64,000 bases of DNA from Oscillospiraceae bacterium (lineage in GTDB: Bacteria > Bacillota > Clostridia > Oscillospirales > Acutalibacteraceae): the NCBI GenBank assembly GCA_015066295.1, contig SVOR01000003.1:1-64000 (forward strand). The letters run 5' to 3'. The notes under the pieces were generated by a model. That model was given only the letters and a program-made list of their open reading frames with translations. It was not told the DNA's origin and did not search any database. The translations under genes and the position numbers were made by a program. Below are positions 27,701 to 33,757 of the stretch, one piece after another; the first letter of the stretch is position 1, and every line of letters starts with the position of its first letter.

Positions 27701-28522
27701 TACACCGCAGGCGGCGATTTAATAACCGCTTATGATTATGATGCCTGGGGCAACTGTACTGCTACTAATTATATTGCCGAACATAGCCTAATTGGCGAAA
27801 TTAACCCAATTAGATACAGGGGTTATTATTACGATGTTGATACAGGGCTGTATTACTGTAATAGTCGGTATTATGATGCTAATACAGGTAGGTTTATCAA
27901 CGGCGATTCGCAACTTAATACGTCGCTTGGTGTTTTAGGTTGCAACATGTATGCTTATTGCTTAAACAATCCAGTAAGAAAAGCTGATTATGATGGTAAA
28001 AAGCCTGGAGATTTATTCGATACTATAGATGCGGCAGCAATTGATTTTGCAATGAATTATAATGCGCTTTCTATTGAATTCAATGTAGAACGCTCCGCAG
28101 CAATTTATGAAGTGGAGGCTACCGTTAGGAAGAAAATTTCGGTTACAAGAAATTTTCTTTGGTGGACCTGGACGGGGACCAAAACAGTGAAAACCACAAA
28201 AATATATTATGCATACAAAGTGAAACGACCTGGTAACTCAGAGGAAACAACGGCACCTCAAGCACCTGTAGGAAAGAAAAGAGTGGCTATTATACATACA
28301 CATGCGGCATATAGCAATGAACCGGGACACAGCAATGAGTTTTTTTCGCCACAGGATAAAATCACCGCGGGTAATGTGGGCGCGAAAGGCGTGCTGTTTT
28401 CTTATTTAGTTACGCCAAATGGAATAGTAAAAAGATTGGATATTAAAGGTGACACTGGAATTGTTCCAATATTTTATTATGCACCATACGACCCGTATCA
28501 CCCTGCTAGAAGGAGAGGCTAA
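24737..28522 (+). CDS. Rhs/YD-repeat polymorphic toxin, core and C-terminal toxin after the frameshift
   Basis: Coding sequence actually continues from about 24581 in this frame; the ATG at 24737 is only the first in-frame start. Carbohydrate-binding-like modules (residues 1-330) are followed by many YD repeats (YDYDSLGRLIRQE, YAYDNLNQLIREN). The conserved Rhs core ends at residues about 1030-1080 (NPIRYRGYYYDVDTGLYYC, then NSRYYDANTGRFINGD). The variable C-terminal toxin follows, with a DUF4329-like opening GDLFDTIDAAAIDFAMNYN and the sequence IIHTHA and FSPQD. HxH followed by SxxD resembles a JAMM-type metalloprotease motif. The immunity gene overlaps the stop codon by one base. Confidence 0.88.
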   Translation: MSTQKYMGAKSLEIKNTALTDGGVSFLRQRVNKFEIGKKYTLSAYVKTVGLASVDGIVSPNDYKGAYIQVNACDSSGTAIAEAYSELLTEDTDKDINNGFRRLSATIEIPENTAQIRVYVALRDMTGSAYFDCIQLEEGDVASTYNMLENASFETTSGGLPTKWTVKNITYSISDDTVKQGFSTATKKHGAGSMRILGSASTQKHIYQRVPVEPNDNDTYIVSGWANAYAVSNVLHSANFDICPEVKYTKTDASGTKTTVYQKKTAAKFNTSVTGWQYSASSFSLKYTGGESGCTYKPEMVTVIVRYYNQANRVYFDHIMLCKEPASTYTYDKKGNVVSVAANGEQSTNSVYDDNNDLVSYTDTVGNKTELLYNDYHQLIRTITPKGVFIVNGYNDNGTYRATEKRNKASAANATLTIRTHQDYHTDDTSTAVKENAYVKSVYDEHGRASATYTYDYASGAVTSVTDAKNTETVNTYNDDFTLLTAVQTGNSKVSYTYKEGSSIVTSILFGSAAKNEQYSFEYDNFGRVTATKVDNTALATNTYAPRNGALTLTTYGNGDTIGYRYNRLGLVDQTVRTDGDNVRTFNWAYSSVGVLLSHTDSANNRKYNYDYDSLGRLIRQEIRTQDNSGHIGFVEQGYDLRNNINKLILTIGSTTVKQNYSYSAYSKNDADGNAIANSSASYAKDNLPTLYEIESGAYATYTYDSINRLNKRTLSTDRPIYNNYVYWLSDRNTADTVDLYRTTQLLREIVDNTAYDYTYDVSGNITAISKAERAETNTDAIEITGSAEYRSYAYDNLNQLIRENNTSNGKTTVFAYDELGNITSKTEYSYTTGDLGAVNKTILYGYSNDGKQGWNNLLTSVDLNGDGVITANEQISYDEIGNPTSYLGNTLAWDGRQLTNYNDIIYSYDADGIRASKTADNIKTEYYYVGDVIHYQVSTDITTGEKVNELYFLYDSYGHLTAIKLITGESNDIYYVTTNMQGDVLGIYTAGGDLITAYDYDAWGNCTATNYIAEHSLIGEINPIRYRGYYYDVDTGLYYCNSRYYDANTGRFINGDSQLNTSLGVLGCNMYAYCLNNPVRKADYDGKKPGDLFDTIDAAAIDFAMNYNALSIEFNVERSAAIYEVEATVRKKISVTRNFLWWTWTGTKTVKTTKIYYAYKVKRPGNSEETTAPQAPVGKKRVAIIHTHAAYSNEPGHSNEFFSPQDKITAGNVGAKGVLFSYLVTPNGIVKRLDIKGDTGIVPIFYYAPYDPYHPARRRG

Positions 28523-28914
28523 TGAAAAATAAGATAATAATCAACGTTTTGGCGCTAGTTGTGATTATTGCGGTTTCTTTCAGTAGCGGAATGTTGTTAT
28601 CAAAAAAAAGGTTGACAAATGAGGAAATAGGAACCTTTGAATTAACGGACTATACCGAACAAATAGAAAAATTCTCGTCTGAATATTGTTGGGAAATGCC
28701 TTTAAGTAACTCCCATACCGTTAAAGATTTTGCGGTAATAGACTTTTCACTTCGTTTAGATGTTAAGGTAAAGAATTTAAAAGTCTCTTATGATGATGGA
28801 AATGATACATGGTATGTTTGTGCAGATGTGTGTAATAAACGTCGTTCTGCCTCAACGGCACATATTTTTTATCGTGCACAAGATGCTAAAATTCTCGCAA
28901 TATGGTGCCAATAA
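28522..28914 (+). CDS. Probable membrane-anchored immunity protein 1 of the Rhs toxin
   Basis: The 130-residue protein has an N-terminal membrane anchor (residues 5-25) and a small alpha/beta domain ending VSYDDGNDTWYVCADVC and ILAIWC. That is the pattern of NTF2-fold immunity proteins. Its ATG overlaps the toxin stop codon, the usual arrangement of a toxin with its cognate immunity gene. It is a diverged paralogue of the next gene: both start with the same Lys-rich anchor and end with a conserved Trp strand. Confidence 0.7.
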   Translation: MKNKIIINVLALVVIIAVSFSSGMLLSKKRLTNEEIGTFELTDYTEQIEKFSSEYCWEMPLSNSHTVKDFAVIDFSLRLDVKVKNLKVSYDDGNDTWYVCADVCNKRRSASTAHIFYRAQDAKILAIWCQ

Positions 28915-28935
28915 ACTACTAAAAGGGGGCATCCC

Positions 28936-29325
28936 ATGAAAAAGAAGATAATAACCAATGTTTTGATAATGGTTGTAATAGTTGCACTTTCTTTTTGGGC
29001 AGGTGTGTTAGTGAAGCGTTCAAAAGCAAATGCCGAAACAATAGGTGTTTTTAAATTAGAATATTGCGAAGAAGTTTTAGCTTACGGCGATGCTGGTTTA
29101 GAAGCATACGGACCGATTGACACCCCCGACGACGCAAAGGCGGCGGCAAAGTATTATTTTGAAAAATATCGTAAACTTCGCGACCCGTTGGCAGTAGCTT
29201 ACGATGCCGAAAGTAAAACGTGGTATATTAGAAATATAACTCCCAAAAATCAGCTTGGTGGAGGAATGAATTTGATAATTACCGCCGACGAAGGCAAAGT
29301 GCTGTCGATTTGGTTTGAAAAGTGA
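28936..29325 (+). CDS. Probable NTF2-fold immunity protein 2 of the Rhs toxin
   Basis: The 129-residue paralogue of the preceding gene has the same N-terminal anchor (MKKKIITNVLIMVVIVALSF). Its domain shows the NTF2-fold immunity hallmarks: DTPDDAKAAAKYYFEKY, then VAYDAESKTWYI, and a final GGGMNLIITADEGKVLSIW strand pair. Two adjacent immunity paralogues suggest protection against two toxin variants. A REP-like repeat begins eight bases after the stop. Confidence 0.72.
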   Translation: MKKKIITNVLIMVVIVALSFWAGVLVKRSKANAETIGVFKLEYCEEVLAYGDAGLEAYGPIDTPDDAKAAAKYYFEKYRKLRDPLAVAYDAESKTWYIRNITPKNQLGGGMNLIITADEGKVLSIWFEK

Positions 29326-29350
29326 GGGGTAGAACACAGGGGACGGTTCT

Positions 29351-29457
29351 GTGTGTTGACAAATTTCAGATAATTTAAAAATGCTTGACCTTTAAAGGTC
29401 AAGCATTTTTTTATATTTATCGCAAATAATATTTTTGGTGATTTGATGAAAAATTTT
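29351..29457. repeat. Left copy of a ~106-bp direct repeat flanking the accessory block
   Basis: It is nearly identical to 32877-32982 (one indel, one mismatch), and includes a terminator hairpin and the first 12 bases of the TauE gene. The coding sequence is cut after these bases, where a REP repeat begins. The two copies bracket a 3.4-kb insertion between the Rhs immunity genes and tauE. Confidence 0.88.
29381..29412 (+). terminator. Rho-independent terminator of the Rhs toxin-immunity operon
   Basis: The perfect palindrome ATGCTTGACCTTT with AAAGGTCAAGCAT (29381-29406) is followed by T residues. The same hairpin recurs at 32907-32932 in the right copy of the direct repeat. Confidence 0.85.
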
Positions 29458-29780
29458 TGCACACAAGGGGACGGTTCTATTGGCACACAAGGGGACGGTT
29501 CTATTGTGTTGACAAAGATCGCGTTCAATGGTATAATTTATTAGGGTGATAAATATGCCAGAGCACACAAGGGGACGGTTCTCTTGTGTGAACCTAAGCA
29601 CACAAGGGGACGGTTCTATTGTGTTGACAGCACACAAGGGGACGGTTCTATTGTGTTGACAAAGATCGCGTTCAATGGTATAATTTATTAGCAGGAACAC
29701 AGGGGACGGTTCTGTGTGTTGACAAATTCAGAGGAGACAAGGGGACGGTTCGATGCACACAAGGGGACGGTTCTATTGTG

Positions 29781-29809
29781 TTGACAAAGATCGCGTTCAA
29801 TGGTATAAT
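29781..29809 (+). promoter_or_regulatory. RAYT promoter starting in a REP-like repeat; two extra copies upstream
   Basis: TTGACA (29781-29786), a 17-bp spacer and TATAAT (29804-29809) form a full consensus promoter. The -35 box is the right end of a REP copy. Identical promoters lie at 29509-29537 and 29656-29684. The first extra copy even carries the ribosome-binding site and ATGCCA of the transposase before a new REP copy cuts it off. Confidence 0.8.
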
Positions 29810-29826
29810 TTATTAGGGTGATAAAT

Positions 29827-30570
29827 ATGCCAAGAGCAGCACGTAGAAAAAGTGAAAGCGGAATATATCATATAATACTTCGCGGAATAAATAAGCAAGT
29901 GATTTTTGAAGATGAAGAGGATTTTTCTAAATTTTTAGAAACACTTAAAAACTATAAGGCAATAAGTGAGTATAAAATATTCGCTTATTGCCTTATGTCA
30001 AATCATATACATTTGCTTTTAAAAGTAGAAAAAGAAGATTTAGATTTGATAATGAAACGAATAGCCGGCAGTTATGTTTATTGGTATAACTGGAAATATA
30101 AACGGAAAGGCCATTTATTTCAGGACAGATTTAAAAGTGAGCCGGTTGATGATGATGCATATTTTTTAACGGTTATCCGATATATTCACCAAAATCCTAT
30201 AAAAGCAGGTGTTAGTAAATTTATTGACAGATATAAATACAGTAGTTATAATAATTATGTTGAAACTCCTGAATTTGTTGATACGGATTTCTGTTTAAGT
30301 ATGATAGATTTAGAACAATTCATACAATTTAACAAAGAGTATAATGATGATGTATGTCTTGAACTCGAAGCTGATGATTATAGAATGACGGATGAAGAAG
30401 CAAGGACTATAATTAAAAAGGTTTCCAAATGCAATACTGCTGCAGAGTTTCAGTTGTTATCTATTGATAAAAGAAATAAATTTATAAAAATTTTAAGGGA
30501 GCAAGGTTTGTCGATAAGACAAATTTCAAGGCTGACGGGTATTAGTTTTAATATTGTCAGAAAATTTTAG
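29827..30570 (+). CDS. REP-associated tyrosine transposase (RAYT) with C-terminal HTH
   Basis: The 247-residue intact transposase of the Y1/IS200-like superfamily has the start MPRAARRKSESGIYHIILRG. The HuH metal motif is in SNHIHLLLKV near residue 60. The catalytic region GHLFQDRFKSEPVDDDAYFL and IRYIHQNPIKAG (residues about 95-140) follow. A C-terminal helix-turn-helix (LREQGLSIRQISRLTGISF) may recognise DNA. RAYTs are known to act on REP palindromes; this one is flanked by REP copies on both sides, direct upstream and inverted immediately after the stop codon. The ATG at 29827 is used, seven bases after AGGGTGA. Confidence 0.9.
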   Translation: MPRAARRKSESGIYHIILRGINKQVIFEDEEDFSKFLETLKNYKAISEYKIFAYCLMSNHIHLLLKVEKEDLDLIMKRIAGSYVYWYNWKYKRKGHLFQDRFKSEPVDDDAYFLTVIRYIHQNPIKAGVSKFIDRYKYSSYNNYVETPEFVDTDFCLSMIDLEQFIQFNKEYNDDVCLELEADDYRMTDEEARTIIKKVSKCNTAAEFQLLSIDKRNKFIKILREQGLSIRQISRLTGISFNIVRKF

Positions 30571-30597
30571 AACACAATAGAACCGTCCCCTTGTGTT
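30571..30597 (-). repeat. REP-like repeat, inverted copy at the left border of orphan cassette 1
   Basis: The GAACCGTCCCC core lies at 30580-30590, with AACACAA and TTGTGTT arms. It directly follows the RAYT stop codon and directly precedes an in-frame toxin-tail fragment. Confidence 0.85.
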
Positions 30598-30777
30598 TGC
30601 AATCCATCGGCAGGTACACAATTAACCAATATCACGTTGAATGACCCACGCTGGCCTTCATCTGAGGGATGGGTTAAAATGCAACAGATAGTACCTACAT
30701 CTCAGGGGAACATTAACATTCATTACGTTTATAATCAAACCTTGAAAATATTTGATGATTTCAAGTTCAAGCCATAG
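30598..30777 (+). pseudogene. Orphan toxin C-terminal fragment 1
   Basis: A 59-codon open frame without start codon begins right after an inverted REP copy and ends with TAG at 30775-30777. It reads SAGTQLTNITLNDPRWP, then GWVKMQQIV and INIHYVYNQTLKIFDDFKFK. This ending is typical of C-terminal toxin tails of Rhs/CdiA-type proteins; the toxin family name is uncertain. An immunity-like gene follows 20 bases later. It is probably a displaced toxin tip kept as recombination substrate or a relic. Confidence 0.65.
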
Positions 30778-30797
30778 CTTAAAGAAGGAGCAATACA

Positions 30798-31223
30798 GTG
30801 AAAGATAATATTATATTTAGCAAAATATGGGAAGATGATGACATAATAGAATTAAAAGTTGTGTGTTCCTCTCCCGTGGCAACAATCACATCACAAATAT
30901 ATGTTTCGGATTCTTTAATTGATGAATTGATTTGCCAAATTAAGCAATTTCTTGATGGGAATATCGAAGAGGGCTTGTGGGCAAACGAAGATAAAGGAAA
31001 TGATTCGACGGCGTGTGTATCATTGCGATTATTTAGTAAAGACAAACTAGGGCATATCATTATCGAAGTGTTTGCGGAACTCGACGATGGAGGAAACTTC
31101 ACTGAACACAATTGTTGCTTTTTCGTTGATACTGAGTATGGTTTATTAATGAAATTTTGCGAAAGTTTAATTTGCTTAAAGAACCATCCAGTGGGATATG
31201 AAATTCGCTTAAATGACAATTAA
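30798..31223 (+). CDS. Putative orphan immunity protein 1
   Basis: The 141-residue acidic cytoplasmic protein has no signal peptide. It alternates beta strands and helices (IIELKVVCSSPVATITSQIY, LICQIKQFLDGNIEEG, CVSLRLFSKDKLGHIIIEVF). I do not recognise a named family. Its place 20 bases after a toxin-tail fragment and before a REP copy is that of an immunity gene. Good ribosome-binding site (AAGGAG). Expression would need a promoter from upstream. Confidence 0.6.
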   Translation: MKDNIIFSKIWEDDDIIELKVVCSSPVATITSQIYVSDSLIDELICQIKQFLDGNIEEGLWANEDKGNDSTACVSLRLFSKDKLGHIIIEVFAELDDGGNFTEHNCCFFVDTEYGLLMKFCESLICLKNHPVGYEIRLNDN

Positions 31224-31245
31224 AGGGGAACACAGGGGGAACACA

Positions 31246-31570
31246 GGGGACGGTTCTGTGTGTTGACCGACCGCTCAATTAAGTGACATTATTTTAAGGG
31301 TAGTTAAGTTCGCTTAACTACCCTTTTTTACGGCACGCGTAGCGGTCTGTTAAACTTGACAACCTACGGCAACGGTGATACAATAAATTACAGATATAAC
31401 CGTTTGGGTCTAGTTGACCATAAGCACACAAGGGGACGGTTCTCTTGTGTGAACCTTAGGTGGGATTAAAATGAGTACAGAAAAAATAAAAAATTTACTT
31501 GGAGACAGAGTAGAAATATTAGAAATGACTATTAAAAATGTTGATAATCAACTGCAATTGCTGTTGAAAA
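31246..31570 (+). repeat. Tandem 325-bp duplication, copy 1
   Basis: This copy contains a REP repeat, a hairpin (GGGTAGTTAAG with CTTAACTACCC), and a 24-codon fragment of the Rhs core (LTTYGNGDTINYRYNRLGLV, compare 26393-26452). A second REP repeat and the first 33 codons of an immunity-like gene complete it. The unit repeats at 31583-31909 with a few substitutions. Confidence 0.85.
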
Positions 31571-31572
31571 CA
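31471..31572 (+). pseudogene. Truncated 5' end of the orphan immunity gene 2
   Basis: The first 33 codons (MSTEKIKNLLGDRVEILEMT and on) are identical to those of the gene at 31810. The reading frame is then lost into a REP repeat at 31577-31603. It is the product of the 325-bp tandem duplication. Confidence 0.75.
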
Positions 31573-31582
31573 GATAACACAA

Positions 31583-31909
31583 GGGGACGGTTCTATTGTG
31601 TTGGACCAACCGCTCGATTAAGTAACATTATTTTAAGGGTAGTTAAGTTCGCTTAACTACCCTTTCTTACGGCACGCGTAGCGGTCTGTTAAACTTGACA
31701 ACCTACGGCAACGGTGATACAATAAATTACAGATATAACCGTTTGGGTCTAGTTGACCATAAGCACACAAGGGGACGGTTCTCTTGTGTGAACCTTAGGT
31801 GGGATTAAAATGAGTACAGAAAAAATAAAAAATTTACTTGGAGACAGAGTAGAAATATTAGAAATGACTATTAAAAATGTTGATAATCAACTGCAATTGC
31901 TGTTGAAAA
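31583..31909 (+). repeat. Tandem 325-bp duplication, copy 2
   Basis: Same content as copy 1, displaced by about 338 bp. It includes a second Rhs-core fragment at 31691-31762 and leads into the longer immunity-like gene. Confidence 0.85.
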
Positions 31910-32124
31910 CACAACACGAAGAAGATGTTCTTTTGATGTCCTTTTACAATGTTTCACGTTTTAAGATGGGAGAAATATCAACGCCTTTAGAAATACAGGG
32001 CTTTGAAATGGTTGACCATTCTATAGACGGTTGGGCAAAGGATTCTATATATGAGATTCGTGATTTCGAAGATGACAATATTAAATTTTTCTGTGAGTCC
32101 TTTAAAGTTGAGAGAACACAATAG
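31810..32124 (+). CDS. Putative orphan immunity protein 2, stop codon supplied by a REP repeat
   Basis: The 104-residue cytoplasmic protein begins MSTEKIKNLLGDRVEILEMT and continues EDVLLMSFYNVSRFKMGEIS and GFEMVDHSIDGWAKDSIYEI. It ends in the first bases of an inverted REP copy (ERTQ then TAG). The natural C-terminus has therefore probably been lost. No named family is recognised. Its context after an Rhs-core fragment suggests an immunity role for a toxin tail that is no longer adjacent. Confidence 0.5.
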   Translation: MSTEKIKNLLGDRVEILEMTIKNVDNQLQLLLKTQHEEDVLLMSFYNVSRFKMGEISTPLEIQGFEMVDHSIDGWAKDSIYEIRDFEDDNIKFFCESFKVERTQ

Positions 32125-32141
32125 AACCGTCCCCTTGTGTT
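32114..32141 (-). repeat. REP-like repeat, inverted copy at the left border of orphan cassette 2
   Basis: The GAACCGTCCCC core lies at 32124-32134 between AACACAA and TTGTGTT arms. It ends one gene and abuts the next toxin-tail fragment. Confidence 0.85.
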
Positions 32142-32362
32142 CCTTGGGGGTCGGTAACTATATAGTGAATGTTGCTGTTCCCTCCGTCACAATTAATATC
32201 TTAGATAGACAAGGAAAGTTACCATATGACTATTATTCATATCCTTGGGAAGCAGAGGCTAACAAATTGGGTGGGGCTACACTTTCTCAAAAAGGGAGAA
32301 CTCCATTACCACAAGGAGAATATACTTCATATTGGAGTTTAGTGCAGTTGTTTTTTGAATAA
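32142..32362 (+). pseudogene. Orphan toxin C-terminal fragment 2
   Basis: An open frame without its own start follows the inverted REP copy and ends with TAA at 32360-32362. It reads VTINILDRQGKLPYDYYSYP, then WEAEANKLGGATLSQKGRTP and YTSYWSLVQLFFE, a C-terminal ending seen in polymorphic-toxin tails. Ten bases later the lipoprotein immunity gene starts. The tail has lost any link to an Rhs core here. Confidence 0.6.
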
Positions 32363-32372
32363 GGAGGATATT

Positions 32373-32795
32373 ATGAAACAAATTAAGGTGTCACTTTGTA
32401 TACTGTGCACCGCTTTTATGCTTTTATGTTGTTCTTGCGGCTTATTTGGTGATCAAGAGTATGCGTGTGTGATTGACCATGTGGAGTCAATTGAAATTGT
32501 CAGGCTTGAAGAATATGTGCAAGAGGAATATAGATACGAATATACAGTACTGTCTAAAATAACAGATTGCACTACGTTTGTTGATAGGCTTAACAATATA
32601 AAGCACTCTGTCAATTGGGGTGAACCGAGTCAGTTTGATATTGGGTATGTTGTTATTAAAATCGAATATCTTAATGGTGATTACGAATTGCTCTATACCA
32701 ATGCGCAAATGTTTAATCGTTCTGGCGTAAATCAGTATGGATATTTCTTTTTTGACGATGAGCAGTTTAATTCTCTAATTTCTGATTATATATGA
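32373..32795 (+). CDS. Putative lipoprotein immunity protein
   Basis: The 140-residue protein has a lipoprotein signal (MKQIKVSLCILCTAFMLLCC with lipobox LCCSC) and a small beta-rich domain (EYTVLSKITDCTTFVDRLNN, VVIKIEYLNGDYELLYT). The ATG at 32373 is used, after a GGAGG site; a TTG further upstream is inside the toxin frame. Position right after a toxin tail indicates immunity against an extracytoplasmic-acting or entering toxin. A REP copy begins about 16 bases after the stop. Confidence 0.62.
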   Translation: MKQIKVSLCILCTAFMLLCCSCGLFGDQEYACVIDHVESIEIVRLEEYVQEEYRYEYTVLSKITDCTTFVDRLNNIKHSVNWGEPSQFDIGYVVIKIEYLNGDYELLYTNAQMFNRSGVNQYGYFFFDDEQFNSLISDYI

Positions 32796-32876
32796 GGAAG
32801 AACGAGTGGAGAACACAGGGGACGGTTCTATTGTCTCCAAAAACAAAACTGAATAATAAACACAGACGACGGTTCT

Positions 32877-32982
32877 GTGTGTTGACAAATTCAGATAATT
32901 AAAAAATGCTTGACCTTTAAAGGTCAAGCATTTTTTTATATTTATCGCAAATAATATTTTTGGTGATTTGATGAAAAATTTT
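32877..32982. repeat. Right copy of the ~106-bp direct repeat flanking the accessory block
   Basis: It matches 29351-29457 and includes the same terminator hairpin (32907-32932) and the start of tauE. This copy is in its native place, since the gene continues intact. Confidence 0.88.
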
Positions 32983-33333
32983 AAGAAAAATATTAAGCGG
33001 TCGCTCGGCGGTGTGCTGATAGGCGTTATAAATGGACTGCTCGGCTCGGGCGGCGGTATGTTGGCGGTGCCCGTCCTTAAAAGAGCAGGCTTTGACCAAA
33101 GAAAAGCTCAGGCCAATGCAATAGCGGTAATTTTACCCATAAGCATTGTAAGCTGTGTGATGTACCTTATTCGCGGTGATGTTAATTTAACAGATGGTTG
33201 GTCTTTCTTGCCGGGTGGTATTTTGGGCGCTGTCATCGGCACCTTTTTACTCTCAAAAATACCCACAAATATACTTCGCAAAATATTTGCAGCATTTATG
33301 ATTTGGGCAGGCGTGCGCCTGCTTACAAAGTGA
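32971..33333 (+). CDS. TauE/SafE-family exporter, N-terminal half
   Basis: The 120-residue protein has three or four membrane segments and the family motif GVINGLLGSGGGMLAVPVL near residues 17-35. Full TauE/SafE permeases (sulfite/organosulfonate export) are about 250 residues and have two such repeats; here each half is its own gene. The next half starts within this gene's stop codon (GTGA). I use the ATG at 32971 rather than the TTG just upstream. The halves probably assemble as a heterodimer. Confidence 0.82.
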   Translation: MKNFKKNIKRSLGGVLIGVINGLLGSGGGMLAVPVLKRAGFDQRKAQANAIAVILPISIVSCVMYLIRGDVNLTDGWSFLPGGILGAVIGTFLLSKIPTNILRKIFAAFMIWAGVRLLTK

Positions 33334-33695
33334 ATATCGGCGCCCTTTTAGCAGGGCTTTTTTCGGGAATAATAGCGTCAATGGGTATGGGCGGCGGTGC
33401 GGTACTGCTTATATACCTTACGGTGTTTATGGGGGTCGAGCAGTTAAAGGCGCAGGGAATAAATCTTATGTTTTTTATACCCATAGGCATCCTCGCTTTA
33501 ATTATCTATACGGTGAAAAAACAAATAGAATGGAAAAAGGTGTTGCCAATAGCGGCATTTGGTATTGTTGGCTCGTTTTTAGGTATATATTTGTCGGGTC
33601 TTATCGGCGGCGATTTGCTATCCCAAATATTCGGCGGATTTCTCTGCTTGCTCGGAATCAAGGAAATTTTTACTAAAGATAAAAAGAGGTCTTGA
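33330..33695 (+). CDS. TauE/SafE-family exporter, C-terminal half
   Basis: The 121-residue partner has the second copy of the motif (GLFSGIIASMGMGGGAVLLI) and three further membrane segments. It starts with GTG overlapping the stop of the first half by four bases, so translation is coupled. A longer reading to 33198 overlaps the first half in another frame and is not supported. Substrate is unknown. Confidence 0.82.
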   Translation: MNIGALLAGLFSGIIASMGMGGGAVLLIYLTVFMGVEQLKAQGINLMFFIPIGILALIIYTVKKQIEWKKVLPIAAFGIVGSFLGIYLSGLIGGDLLSQIFGGFLCLLGIKEIFTKDKKRS

Positions 33696-33754
33696 AAAGG
33701 GGATAAATAGGTGCTATAATTAAAAAAGAATAAATGTTCGGTAGGATGTGAACA
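33692..33754 (+). promoter_or_regulatory. Promoter of lexA with a downstream dyad
   Basis: TTGAAA (33692-33697), 17 bp, TATAAT (33715-33720). Downstream, TGTTC (33735-33739) and GAACA (33750-33754) form a short inverted repeat. This is not the usual clostridial LexA box (GAAC-N4-GTTC), so autoregulation is only possible. Confidence 0.65.
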
Positions 33755-33757
33755 CAA

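Larger units (their letters stand above)
29333..29775 (+). repeat. Array of nine REP-like repeats (core GGGGACGGTTC)
   Basis: Nine direct copies have cores starting at 29339, 29467, 29491, 29571, 29606, 29638, 29702, 29741 and 29763. Each is a 24-28 bp imperfect palindrome bounded by AACACA or CACACAA on the left and TTGTGTT or TGTGTGTT on the right, often followed by GACA. Further copies are at 30580 and 32124 (inverted), 31246, 31432, 31583, 31771, 32818 and a variant at 32865. None was found elsewhere except a partial match inside rsmF. There is no gene in this stretch. Confidence 0.9.

Noticed and set aside
29333-29775. REP array as a CRISPR
   Set aside because: Spacing is irregular, copies occur in both orientations, gaps contain promoter and gene fragments, and no cas genes are present.
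33735-33754. Classical LexA box upstream of lexA
   Set aside because: The dyad is TGTTC-N10-GAACA, opposite in orientation and spacing to the clostridial GAAC-N4-GTTC box; kept only as a possible site.
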